Below, piece after piece: positions 9,767 through 18,170 of a stretch of DNA of 49,968 nt. Each line of letters opens with the position of its first letter. Position 1 is the first letter of the stretch. The notes beneath the pieces were generated by a model that was given only the letters and a program-made list of their open reading frames with translations, made no database searches and was not told the origin of the DNA. Origin of the DNA: Prochlorococcus sp. AG-679-P15 (GTDB taxonomy: Bacteria > Cyanobacteriota > Cyanobacteriia > PCC-6307 > Cyanobiaceae); contig QCUW01000004.1 of NCBI GenBank assembly GCA_003210695.1, forward strand, positions 1-49,968. The letters are read 5' to 3'. The translations under genes and the position numbers were made by a program.

Positions 9767-11228
9767 GAAGATTAAATATTTAACTGTAATAACAATATTA
9801 TCATTATGCTGTATTTTTGGATTTGAAGGAATTTCTTATAGTTTAAATAATCTAAGCCAAGATGATATTTCAGAATTAAAAATTTTGAAGTATTTACCTA
9901 AAGATTATCAAACATTCTTTATTTCAAATACTAAAAGTTCAAAAATCACTAACTATATTAGAAAAAACTTTGAAACGAAAAATCAAGATGAGCTTGATTT
10001 GATAAAGAATAGTATATTGGCTTACTTAGGCATAGATTTAGGTACGAACAAATTAGAAGATATCTATAATAATGAACTTGCAATAACTACCTACGATAAT
10101 AATCAAAAAGATATAGATGATTTTTTAATAATATTCAAAATCAAGGAAAAAAAAGATATAGACGATATTTTAAATCTTGATAATAAAATTGATAAGCCTG
10201 ATAAATTAATTACTATATTTAGAGAAAATAAATTAAATTATTTAAAATATATTTATCGAACTAATGATAATTATATTATTACTTCCTCTAATAAAACCTT
10301 AATACTTGAAGCATTAAAATCAATTAATATTGATAAAAATATAGGGGGAAAATATATCTCTTTAAAAGAAGTATTGAATAATTTTAAAAATGAAAATAAT
10401 ATCTTACTAACTAAAAATTTAAAAACAAATGAACTATTAAATAATGAAAATTATGTACAAACAAAAAAGGACTATTTGGTAACATTATTTGATTTTAAGG
10501 ATAAAAAAATCATTTTAAAATCTTATCTAGCAAATAATATTAAAAGTTTAGACATTATGTCTTATGAAAAAATAGATAAGGATAAAATATTGGATGCAAA
10601 AAACTATCAAATTTCCATTTTTAATGATTTAACAAATTCATATCAGTATCTTGAACATATCAAAATAAATAGTTTTGAAAAGGCTATTATTAATGAATTA
10701 AATGAAAAGTTAAAAAATAATCTACTATTATTAATTTCTAACAATAATTGGGTGATAATATTTGATAAAAATAGTTTATCTATTGAGAACATTAAATTAT
10801 TAAAAGATTTCAATAAGAATAATTTAAAAAATAATAATAATATTTTTACATTGTATTCAAAAAATATACTTAAGAAAGAAGAAGATATTGTAAAAGAATT
10901 TAATTATAAAAAGATTTTTTCTGTTCAATCTGACAATCTAACCTTTATTAGTAATAGTTTAATAAATGACAAAGATATAAATTTAATTTCAAAGAAATTT
11001 ATAAATTCTAAAGGAAATAGTTATGCTAATTATTTTTTAAATAAAGAAATAAATCTTAAGAATCTTTATTTTATTCAACCTAAAAATATCTCTTATTTAA
11101 AGAACTTCAAATACTTTTTTGAAAATGTAATTAATTTGTCGATCATAGAATTTAAAGCCATAATAAAGCAATCTATTCCAGAAAAAACTCCTATTTATTA
11201 TGCAGAAACTAATTTAAAAGTATTTTAA
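9765..11228 (+). CDS. DUF3352-like exported or membrane-anchored protein
   Basis: A protein of about 487 residues from ATG 9765, or 496 from the in-frame TTG at 9738. I prefer the ATG because it puts a short basic n-region (MKIKY) before one hydrophobic segment (about residues 6-25), which looks like a signal peptide or anchor. The rest is very rich in Lys, Asn, Ile and Asp. The pattern of DISELKILKYLPKDYQTFFISN and LAYLGIDLGTNKLEDI resembles the cyanobacterial DUF3352 family, in which a signal peptide precedes a long extracytoplasmic domain of unknown function. I cannot assign a reaction. It lies 62 bases from the divergent rhodanese start and 86 bases before gltA. Confidence 0.65.
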   Translation: MKIKYLTVITILSLCCIFGFEGISYSLNNLSQDDISELKILKYLPKDYQTFFISNTKSSKITNYIRKNFETKNQDELDLIKNSILAYLGIDLGTNKLEDIYNNELAITTYDNNQKDIDDFLIIFKIKEKKDIDDILNLDNKIDKPDKLITIFRENKLNYLKYIYRTNDNYIITSSNKTLILEALKSINIDKNIGGKYISLKEVLNNFKNENNILLTKNLKTNELLNNENYVQTKKDYLVTLFDFKDKKIILKSYLANNIKSLDIMSYEKIDKDKILDAKNYQISIFNDLTNSYQYLEHIKINSFEKAIINELNEKLKNNLLLLISNNNWVIIFDKNSLSIENIKLLKDFNKNNLKNNNNIFTLYSKNILKKEEDIVKEFNYKKIFSVQSDNLTFISNSLINDKDINLISKKFINSKGNSYANYFLNKEINLKNLYFIQPKNISYLKNFKYFFENVINLSIIEFKAIIKQSIPEKTPIYYAETNLKVF

Positions 11229-11314
11229 TAATTAAATTTGATTCCTATCTTGTGGTTAACTAAAAATTATTTGACTATCTTATACCTATAAAGTATTCAA
11301 ATCACATTTAAAAA

Positions 11315-12460
11315 TTGGACACTAATAATTATGTTTTAAAACCTGGATTAGAGGGCGTTCCAGTAACTAATTCATCAATATGTGATATTAATGGTCAAAA
11401 AGGAAAATTATTATATAGGGGCTACTCAATTGAAGAATTGGCTCAGAAAAGTAGTTTCTTAGAAACTGCTTTTTTATTAATTTGGGGAGAATTACCCACA
11501 GCAACAGAACTAAGAGATTTTGAACAAGAAGTACAGATGCATCGCAGATTAAGCTTCAGAGTAAGAGATATGATGAAATGTTTTCCTGCTACAGGGCATC
11601 CCATGGATGCGCTACAATCTAGCGCTGCCTCTCTTGGTTTATTCTATTCAAGAAGAGCTATAGATGATCCCAAATATATCTATAACGCAGTGATAAGGCT
11701 GATTGCAAAAATTCCAACAATGATTGCCGCATTTCAACTAATAAGAAAAGGGCAAGATCCTATTCAACCAAGAGATGATTTATCGTACTCATCAAATTTC
11801 CTCTATATGCTCACTGAGAAAGAACAAGATCCAATAGCAGCAAAAGTTTTTGATAGATGCTTAATTCTTCATGCGGAGCATAGTTTAAATGCAAGTACAT
11901 TCAGCGCGAGAGTTACGGCAAGTACTCTTACAGACCCATATGCTGTTATTGCATCAGCTGTAGGAACATTAGCTGGTCCTCTGCATGGAGGTGCCAATGA
12001 AGATGTAATAGCAATGTTAGAGGAAATCAAAACGCCAGAAAATGCAGGTTCTTTTTTGGATAATGCAATTCAAAATAAAAGTAAAATAATGGGTTTCGGT
12101 CACAGGGAGTACAAAGTTAAAGACCCTAGAGCAATTATTCTTCAAAAATTAGCAGAGGAGCTTTTTATCAGATTTGGCAAGGATGAAATGTATGAAGTTG
12201 CTAAAAAGTTGGAGTTAGAGGCGATACCAAGGCTAGGACCTAAAGGTATTTTTCCTAATGTTGATTTCTATTCTGGTCTTGTTTATAGAAAACTTGGAAT
12301 CCCTCGAGACTTATTTACTCCTATTTTTGCCATATCCAGAGTCGCCGGTTGGTTAGCTCACTGGAGGGAACAATTAGGAGCAAACAGAATTTTTAGACCA
12401 TCACAAATTTATACTGGTTCGGCACCAAGAGATTGGATTACTTTAGAAAATCGACAATAA
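11315..12460 (+). CDS. gltA: Citrate synthase
   Basis: Citrate synthase, 381 residues, condenses acetyl-CoA and oxaloacetate. In this lineage it feeds 2-oxoglutarate for nitrogen assimilation rather than a complete oxidative cycle. Visible motifs are LYRGYSIEELA (about 33-43), the active-site His segments LHAEHSLNAS and GPLHGGANEDV, and MGFGHREYKVKDPRA, with the catalytic Asp region PNVDFYSG further on. The size fits the short bacterial type. The start is TTG at 11315, because no ATG occurs before the conserved fold. No Shine-Dalgarno sequence is visible. Confidence 0.97.
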   Translation: MDTNNYVLKPGLEGVPVTNSSICDINGQKGKLLYRGYSIEELAQKSSFLETAFLLIWGELPTATELRDFEQEVQMHRRLSFRVRDMMKCFPATGHPMDALQSSAASLGLFYSRRAIDDPKYIYNAVIRLIAKIPTMIAAFQLIRKGQDPIQPRDDLSYSSNFLYMLTEKEQDPIAAKVFDRCLILHAEHSLNASTFSARVTASTLTDPYAVIASAVGTLAGPLHGGANEDVIAMLEEIKTPENAGSFLDNAIQNKSKIMGFGHREYKVKDPRAIILQKLAEELFIRFGKDEMYEVAKKLELEAIPRLGPKGIFPNVDFYSGLVYRKLGIPRDLFTPIFAISRVAGWLAHWREQLGANRIFRPSQIYTGSAPRDWITLENRQ

Positions 12461-12535
12461 TATTTTGAGCTTTTAATAAAAAACGCACTTATTGTTTAAG
12501 ACGAGTTAATCTATAAAGTAAATAACTATAAAATT

Positions 12536-13654
12536 TTGAACACCGGATTAGATCTAGAATATAGTTTTAATGAAATATTGAAGGGTTTTGGCCTATCTAG
12601 TGAACTTGCTCATATAATTTGGCTTCCTCTACCAATGTTATTAGTTTTAGTGTCAGCAGTTATAGGCGTTTTAGCAACAGTCTGGTTAGAAAGAAAAATA
12701 TCCGCAGCTGCTCAACAAAGAATTGGGCCAGAGTATGCAGGAGCATTAGGTGTACTTCAACCAATTGCAGACGGTCTTAAATTACTTGTAAAAGAAGACA
12801 TTATTCCGGCAAAAGCAGATTCAGTTCTATTTACCGCAGGACCAATATTGGTATTAGTACCGGTTATTCTTTCCTGGTTAATTGTTCCTTTTGGCCAAAA
12901 CTTACTTATAAGTAATGTTAGTATTGGTATTTTTCTTTGGATTGCCCTAAGTAGTATTCAACCCATTGGTCTTCTTATGAGCGGATATGCCTCCAATAAT
13001 AAATATTCACTATTAGGAGGATTAAGGGCGGCTGCTCAATCTATAAGCTATGAGATACCTCTTGCTTTGTCTGTATTAGCTGTTGTATTGATGACAAATT
13101 CTCTTAGCACTGTTGATATTGTTAATCAACAAAGCAGTGCTGGGATATTGAGTTGGAATATATGGAGACAACCTGTAGGATTTATAATTTTTTGGATATG
13201 TGCACTTGCTGAATGCGAGAGACTTCCATTTGACTTACCTGAAGCCGAAGAAGAATTAGTAGCAGGTTATCAAACTGAATATGCTGGAATGAAATTTGCT
13301 TTATTTTATTTAGGCAGCTACATCAATTTAATACTATCCGCATTATTAGTATCCATTCTTTATTTAGGAGGATGGGGATTTCCCATTCCAGTTGAGATGA
13401 TTGCTAAAGTTCTCAATCTTCCAATTAATGCTCCTTTAATCCAAGTATTCACAGCTTCCATTGGAATTATAATGACTGTTCTTAAAGCATATCTTCTAGT
13501 TTTCCTTGCTATATTATTGCGTTGGACAACTCCAAGGGTCAGAATAGATCAACTACTAGACCTTGGATGGAAGTTCCTTTTACCCATATCTCTTGCTAAT
13601 CTCCTGTTAACAGCTGGCTTAAAGCTAGCATTTCCTCAATTTTTTGGTGGATAA
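12536..13654 (+). CDS. ndhA: NDH-1 subunit A
   Basis: NdhA, 372 residues, the NuoH-like membrane subunit at the joint between the arms of NDH-1, lining the quinone channel. It has about eight hydrophobic segments. Conserved stretches are [20 protein letters not shown] (about 50-69) and the acidic loop [19 protein letters not shown] (about 228-246), which is the family signature. The start is TTG at 12536; the sequence from it matches the usual cyanobacterial N-terminus. It heads the run ndhA-ndhI-ndhG-ndhE. A perfect hairpin begins in its stop codon. Confidence 0.97.
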   Translation: MNTGLDLEYSFNEILKGFGLSSELAHIIWLPLPMLLVLVSAVIGVLATVWLERKISAAAQQRIGPEYAGALGVLQPIADGLKLLVKEDIIPAKADSVLFTAGPILVLVPVILSWLIVPFGQNLLISNVSIGIFLWIALSSIQPIGLLMSGYASNNKYSLLGGLRAAAQSISYEIPLALSVLAVVLMTNSLSTVDIVNQQSSAGILSWNIWRQPVGFIIFWICALAECERLPFDLPEAEEELVAGYQTEYAGMKFALFYLGSYINLILSALLVSILYLGGWGFPIPVEMIAKVLNLPINAPLIQVFTASIGIIMTVLKAYLLVFLAILLRWTTPRVRIDQLLDLGWKFLLPISLANLLLTAGLKLAFPQFFGG

Positions 13655-13680
13655 TGTTTAAGTACATATACTTAAACATT
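13653..13680 (+). other. Perfect 12-bp inverted repeat between ndhA and ndhI
   Basis: The arms 13653-13664 and 13669-13680 are exact reverse complements around a four-base CATA loop. The left arm begins in the ndhA TAA stop. No T-run follows, so it does not look like a standard terminator. It may act in RNA processing or stability between ndhA and the downstream ndh genes, or bind a dimeric protein as DNA. The function is inferred only from symmetry and place. Confidence 0.85.
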
Positions 13681-13723
13681 GAATTAATCCATTAGAATAA
13701 TGTTATTAGATTAATTCTTTAAA

Positions 13724-14350
13724 ATGAAAGATTTTCTTCAAAAAGTAAATAGCTATATTAAGGAAGCTTTTGGTGCTGCTAAATACTTATATGATGGGCT
13801 ATCAGTAACTTTTGATCATCTCCGAAGAAGACCAGTTACTGTTCAATATCCTTACGAGAAACTAATTCCTTCAGAAAGATATAGAGGAAGAATTCATTAT
13901 GAATTCGATAAATGCATAGCCTGTGAAGTTTGTGTTCGAGTTTGTCCAATAAATCTTCCAGTAGTTGATTGGGTTATGAACAAAGAAACAAAAAAGAAAG
14001 AACTTAGAAATTACTCTATAGATTTTGGTGTTTGTATTTTTTGCGGCAATTGTGTTGAATATTGCCCAACAAATTGCTTGTCCATGACTGAAGAATATGA
14101 ATTAGCTACATTCGATAGACATAATTTAAATTTTGACAATATTGCACTAGGCAGACTTCCTACAAACGTAACTACTGACCCATCTGTAAAATCTTTAAGA
14201 GAGCTAGCTTATTTACCTAAAGGAGTTATGGACCCTCATGAAGTTTCTCCTTCTGACGTTAGAGTTGGTAAACTACCTGAGGAAGTTTATGATTGGATAA
14301 AACCTGAAGCTAATGAGCACAAAGATCCGGCTATCAAGCCAAACAATTAA
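13724..14350 (+). CDS. ndhI: NDH-1 subunit I (2x[4Fe-4S] ferredoxin-type)
   Basis: NdhI, 208 residues, the NuoI-like subunit that carries two [4Fe-4S] clusters and passes electrons toward the quinone site. The cluster ligands are C64, C67, C70, C74 and C104, C107, C110, C114, in the usual CxxCxxCxxxCP pattern. The C-terminal tail of about 60 residues beyond the ferredoxin fold is usual for cyanobacteria. The ATG start is clear. It lies 69 bases after ndhA, with the hairpin in that spacer, and 14 bases before ndhG. Confidence 0.98.
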   Translation: MKDFLQKVNSYIKEAFGAAKYLYDGLSVTFDHLRRRPVTVQYPYEKLIPSERYRGRIHYEFDKCIACEVCVRVCPINLPVVDWVMNKETKKKELRNYSIDFGVCIFCGNCVEYCPTNCLSMTEEYELATFDRHNLNFDNIALGRLPTNVTTDPSVKSLRELAYLPKGVMDPHEVSPSDVRVGKLPEEVYDWIKPEANEHKDPAIKPNN

Positions 14351-14364
14351 ATTCTAAATAATTC

Positions 14365-14964
14365 ATGTCTTTAGCAGTTACTACACAAATAATTTGTTTC
14401 GCAGTATTGTCACTAATAATCATAGTTGGAGCCTTAGGAGTTATTTTACTTGAAAGTATTGTCTACTCTGCATTCTTACTTGGTGGAGTTTTTATGAGTG
14501 TTGCGGGCCTATATCTACTCTTAAACGCTAGTTTTGTTGCTGCAGCTCAAGTGTTAGTTTATGTTGGTGCTGTAAATGTTCTGATAATTTTTGCAATAAT
14601 GTTAGTTAATAAGAAAGAAGATATGAACCCAATCGATAATCTTAAGTCAAGAAGAATTATATCGACATCAATATGTCTAACTCTTCTAAGCCTCTTAATT
14701 AGAGTTGACTTATCTAATATTTGGGGAATAGCAGATCCAAATAAATCTATAGGCGAGGAATCTACAATAAGAATTGGTGAGCACTTATTTAGTGATTATT
14801 TGCTTCCATTTGAAGTAGCATCCGTATTACTTTTAATGGCCATGATTGGAGCTATAGTTTTAGCGAGAAGAGATGTTATGAATAAAGATATTTCAACAGG
14901 GTTACCTGTAGACCAAGAATTAATTGAGAAAACAAGCGAACCTTTACTAATTAAAAAAAATTAA
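14365..14964 (+). CDS. ndhG: NDH-1 subunit G
   Basis: NdhG, 199 residues, the NuoJ-like membrane subunit. Five hydrophobic segments are visible, at roughly 5-27, 31-51, 58-80, 93-112 and 148-168. The conserved AAQVLVYVGAVNVLIIFAIM spans the third segment, containing the pi-bulge region known in this family, and AIVLARRDV closes the last one. The gene starts 14 bases after ndhI and ends one base before the ndhE start, so it is surely part of the same transcript. Confidence 0.96.
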   Translation: MSLAVTTQIICFAVLSLIIIVGALGVILLESIVYSAFLLGGVFMSVAGLYLLLNASFVAAAQVLVYVGAVNVLIIFAIMLVNKKEDMNPIDNLKSRRIISTSICLTLLSLLIRVDLSNIWGIADPNKSIGEESTIRIGEHLFSDYLLPFEVASVLLLMAMIGAIVLARRDVMNKDISTGLPVDQELIEKTSEPLLIKKN

Positions 14965-14965
14965 T

Positions 14966-15286
14966 ATGAATCTAGAATCGATCCCACTTCAAGCCTTTTT
15001 AATCGTTTCCTCAATATTATTTTGTATTGGTATATGGGGATTACTAAATAGCAGAAACGCAGTAAGAGTTTTAATGAGCATAGAATTAATGTTAAATGCA
15101 GTTAATATAAATTTGATGTCGTTCTCGTCTTATATAGACAATAACCTTATTCAAGGTCAGGTTTTTACGATCTTTGTTATTACAGTTGCTGCAGCAGAAG
15201 CAGCTGTAGGCTTAGCAATATTATTATCGCTTTATAGAAATAGAGTAACTGTAGATATGGAAAGTTTTAATTTATTAAAATGGTAA
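14966..15286 (+). CDS. ndhE: NDH-1 subunit E
   Basis: NdhE, 106 residues, the NuoK-like proton-channel subunit with three transmembrane helices (about 9-27, 32-54 and 63-87). The conserved membrane glutamates are visible in [13 protein letters not shown] and in [12 protein letters not shown]. Size and motifs match the family. It follows ndhG by one base and precedes nadK by 10 bases, linking NDH-1 subunits with NADP supply in one likely operon. Confidence 0.97.
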   Translation: MNLESIPLQAFLIVSSILFCIGIWGLLNSRNAVRVLMSIELMLNAVNINLMSFSSYIDNNLIQGQVFTIFVITVAAAEAAVGLAILLSLYRNRVTVDMESFNLLKW

Positions 15287-15296
15287 AAAGTATTTA

Positions 15297-16211
15297 GTGA
15301 AACTTTCATTGGTACTTATTATTTATCGTTCTAACAGCTCAATAGCTAAAGAATCATCTGAATTTTGCAAAAATGCTCTTAAAAATAGCAATATAAACTC
15401 GAGCACAATAGAAAGTGATTTTGATAAAAAAGAAATCCTAGACTACTTTAGTAATCTTCATTCATTACCTGAAGTAGTTATTGTTCTGGGGGGTGATGGC
15501 ACTGTTCTTAAATCCGCTAATGCATTAGTGAACTATGATATTCCATTACTTAGTTTTAATATTGGTGGAAATTTAGGTTTTTTAACACAAGAGAAAGATT
15601 TTTTATTTGACCATTCATTTATTGAAATTTTAGAGAAAGAAGAATTTGTTATTGATTTTAGAAACAGACTTCATTGTGATGTATATAGTAATGAAATTAA
15701 TACTGAAAAAAAAATAATAAATAGCTTTGACGCATTAAATGATTTTTATTTTAAATCTGTTGAAGAAGATATCTCCCCTACCAATCAAATTCAAATCGAA
15801 ATAGATAATGAAAAAGTAAACGAATATAAAGGTGATGGTTTAATTGTTTCTTCTTCAACTGGTTCCACTGCATACTCTATGGCAGCAGGAGGGCCAATAG
15901 TACATCCCTCAATCAATGCATTTATAATTAATCCAATATGCCCTATGAGTTTAGCAAGCCGGCCAATTATTATTCCTGATACAAGTAAAGTAATAATTAG
16001 AGCCATACAAAAGAATAAAAGAGAAATAAAACTATGGAAAGACGGATCAAAATGTATGACAATAAAAGAAAGTAATTATTGTGAAATTAATAAAGTAACA
16101 AACCCCTGCAAAATGATTAAATTTAATAAAAGTATTTCCTACTACAATACATTAATTAAAAAGCTTGATTGGAAGGGAGATTTATCATTAAAAAATAATC
16201 AAAGTAATTAG
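15297..16211 (+). CDS. nadK: NAD kinase
   Basis: NAD kinase (PpnK), 304 residues, phosphorylates NAD to NADP. The GGDGT motif with the catalytic Asp is at 65-69, [10 protein letters not shown] at about 88-97, and the second conserved region [20 protein letters not shown] at about 179-198. The start is GTG at 15297. It follows ndhE by 10 bases and abuts the next gene directly, so it belongs to the ndh run. Cyanobacteria usually carry two NAD kinases; which paralogue this is cannot be told from the sequence alone. Confidence 0.95.
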   Translation: MKLSLVLIIYRSNSSIAKESSEFCKNALKNSNINSSTIESDFDKKEILDYFSNLHSLPEVVIVLGGDGTVLKSANALVNYDIPLLSFNIGGNLGFLTQEKDFLFDHSFIEILEKEEFVIDFRNRLHCDVYSNEINTEKKIINSFDALNDFYFKSVEEDISPTNQIQIEIDNEKVNEYKGDGLIVSSSTGSTAYSMAAGGPIVHPSINAFIINPICPMSLASRPIIIPDTSKVIIRAIQKNKREIKLWKDGSKCMTIKESNYCEINKVTNPCKMIKFNKSISYYNTLIKKLDWKGDLSLKNNQSN

Positions 16212-16718
16212 ATGACATTAGAAATAGAAAGGCGATTTCTAATAAAAAACGATCAGTGGAAAAAATTTATCACTCATAAAACCTCTATAGAGCAGGGTTA
16301 TCTTTCATATGACTTGGAAGATTGGATTATAAGAATCAGATTTGACGGTAAGAACTTTAAAATTGCACTTAAAAAACATATAAAAAATTTTACTAATTAC
16401 GAATATGAATATTCAATTCCAACTAATGAAGGTGAAAAAATCATGGCTACTCTCAAAGATAAAATTAAAAAAGAAAGATTTTTTCTAGAAGTTGATAAAA
16501 GAAATTGGATTATAGATTGTTTTAAAGACAAAAATTTTCCATTAGAAATTGCAGAAATTGAGCTCACTGATGAAAAAGAAGAGGTGATTCTTCCACCCTT
16601 TTTATCAAAAGAAATTACAGGTCTTAAATTTTTTACCAACATTAGTCTGACAAAAAAACCTTTCTCAAAATGGGAAAACAAAGATTTTAAAAATCTCAAA
16701 AATAAACTAGACAAATAG
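16212..16718 (+). CDS. CYTH-domain protein (triphosphate tunnel enzyme)
   Basis: A 168-residue CYTH domain. The N-terminal ExExR-type motif LEIERRFLI (about 3-11), the basic strand segments and LPLEIAEIEL-like acidic strand (near residues 115-123) form the triphosphate tunnel. Members hydrolyse inorganic triphosphate or nucleoside triphosphates, or rarely act as adenylate cyclases; the annotation as cyclase is often wrong. Its ATG follows the nadK stop with no base between, so the two are translated from one message. The substrate is not determined. Confidence 0.85.
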   Translation: MTLEIERRFLIKNDQWKKFITHKTSIEQGYLSYDLEDWIIRIRFDGKNFKIALKKHIKNFTNYEYEYSIPTNEGEKIMATLKDKIKKERFFLEVDKRNWIIDCFKDKNFPLEIAEIELTDEKEEVILPPFLSKEITGLKFFTNISLTKKPFSKWENKDFKNLKNKLDK

Positions 16719-16776
16719 CTCACTGTAACTTTAAATTTGCTTTATTATTTGTATAAATCTTTTTATTTATTTTAAT

Positions 16777-16962
16777 ATGTATGGTGTTTATGACAGAGAT
16801 GGGATATTGAGATTTGTTAACTCTGATAGAGAAGCATGTCTTGATTATGCAGAGCTTTTTGGACTGAATTCAACCCAGTTTTGTTTAATGAATTTTGTAG
16901 AAAATGTAAATAAAGAAAATGATATTAATCTTGATCTGAATCTGGTAGAGAGCAACAATTAA
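16777..16962 (+). CDS. Small protein of unknown function
   Basis: A 61-residue ORF with an ATG start. The first 45 residues (YGVYDRDGILRFV, then REACLDYAELF) look like folded protein, with a short beta-turn-beta opening and an amphipathic helix, while the tail is Asn/Glu/Leu rich. I do not recognise a family. It lies 58 bases after the CYTH gene, and its 3' end overlaps the 3' end of the convergent pedR-like gene by 38 bases. Composition and codon use match real neighbours, so I think it is expressed. Confidence 0.55.
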   Translation: MYGVYDRDGILRFVNSDREACLDYAELFGLNSTQFCLMNFVENVNKENDINLDLNLVESNN

Positions 16963-17203
16963 ATCCATCTCTGCAGATTTTTCCATGATCCATTGCCCAA
17001 TTTAATAGTGCTACTCTATTTTTTGAACCTGTTTTCGTAAACATATTACTAACATGATTATCAACAGTTCTTTTACTGATTGTAAGCTTTACCGCAATTT
17101 CCTGGTTTGTAAGCCCATCAGCTACTAAATCTATGATTTCCATCTCTCTAGATGAGAGACCCATCATATCAAGGTCGTTTATTCCTTCTTCAACCATTTG
17201 CAT
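16925..17203 (-). CDS. pedR: PedR-like LuxR-family redox regulator
   Basis: A stand-alone LuxR-type DNA-binding domain of 92 residues with no receiver domain. The helix-turn-helix is at about 15-72 (LSSREMEIIDLVADG, then SKRTVDNHVSNMF). The C-terminal tail KICRDGFNCC has C77, C83 and C84. This layout matches PedR of Synechocystis, a small regulator whose conserved Cys is reduced by thioredoxin so that its activity follows photosynthetic electron transport. C77 is the likely equivalent of that cysteine; that is inference from position. It is divergent from metF over 76 bases. Confidence 0.85.
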   Translation of the reverse strand: MQMVEEGINDLDMMGLSSREMEIIDLVADGLTNQEIAVKLTISKRTVDNHVSNMFTKTGSKNRVALLNWAMDHGKICRDGFNCCSLPDSDQD

Positions 17204-17279
17204 TTAAACAGTTCCTTTTTTATATTAATTGAGTTTAGCAATCTCTGTAAACTTCTTAACCAAGTAGGGAAAAAAGCAA

Positions 17280-18170
17280 TTGAAATCAAAACTTCAGCAA
17301 ACTTTAGAAAAAAATTCAAAAGTAATTACAGCAGAATTAATGCCGCCAAGAGGAGGGGACCCCATAAGATCTCTTAAGATAGCACAACTTCTGAAAAATA
17401 AGGTGCATGCTGTTAACATTACTGATGGAAGTAGAGCAATAATGAGGATGTGTAGTTTAGCAATGTCCAAACTACTACTGGATAATGGGATAGAACCTAT
17501 TATGCAAATCTCTTGCAGAGACCGTAATAAAATTGCTTTACAATCAGATATCCTTGGAGCAAATGCTTTGGGTATTAAAAATATTTTATGCATTACCGGA
17601 GATTCTGTAAAAGCTGGAGATCAACAAGAAACAAAAGCTGTTCATGAATTTGAAGCAGTTCGATTATTAAGACAAATTCAAACTTTTAATCAAGGAATTG
17701 ACCCTACTTTTGAGCAACTTCCCGACAAAAGAACTAATATCTTTTCAGGTGCTGCAGTAGATCCTAGTTGTCGAAATCAAAAAAGTTTAAAAAGTAGAAC
17801 CAGAAAGAAAAAAGAGGCTGGAGCAAATTTTTTACAAACTCAAATAGTTATGGATAGAAATTGTTTGATAGATTTTTGCAAAGAAATCAGTAATCCACTT
17901 GAAATACCAGTTATTGCGGGGGTATTTCTTTTGAAATCATATAAAAATGCTCTTTTCATAAATAAATATGTACCTGGCGCAAATATTCCCGAAAATATTT
18001 TAAATCGTCTTAAAGAAGCAAAAGATCCCCTTAAAGAAGGCATACTAATTGCTTCTGAACAAGCCAAAGATTTTATTAACATCGCAGAGGGTATTCATAT
18101 AATGGCAGTCAAATCAGAAAACCTTATCCCAGAGATACTTGAAAAAGCTGGCCTTAATCTGGAATGTTAA
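17280..18170 (+). CDS. metF: Methylenetetrahydrofolate reductase
   Basis: MetF, 296 residues, reduces 5,10-methylene-THF to 5-methyl-THF for methionine synthesis with bound FAD. Visible are AELMPPRGGDP (about 19-29, with the catalytic Glu), NITDGSRA, ILCITGDSVKAGD (about 102-114), FSGAAVDPS, and GANFLQTQIVMD (about 181-192). The TTG at 17280 is the only start before the conserved fold; AGGG lies about 10 bases before it. The 3' end overlaps the convergent nucleotidyltransferase gene by 17 bases. Confidence 0.95.
   Translation: MKSKLQQTLEKNSKVITAELMPPRGGDPIRSLKIAQLLKNKVHAVNITDGSRAIMRMCSLAMSKLLLDNGIEPIMQISCRDRNKIALQSDILGANALGIKNILCITGDSVKAGDQQETKAVHEFEAVRLLRQIQTFNQGIDPTFEQLPDKRTNIFSGAAVDPSCRNQKSLKSRTRKKKEAGANFLQTQIVMDRNCLIDFCKEISNPLEIPVIAGVFLLKSYKNALFINKYVPGANIPENILNRLKEAKDPLKEGILIASEQAKDFINIAEGIHIMAVKSENLIPEILEKAGLNLEC

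Noticed and set aside
16212-16718. Calling the CYTH protein an adenylate cyclase
   Set aside because: Most bacterial CYTH proteins act on triphosphates, and no cyclase-specific evidence is visible.
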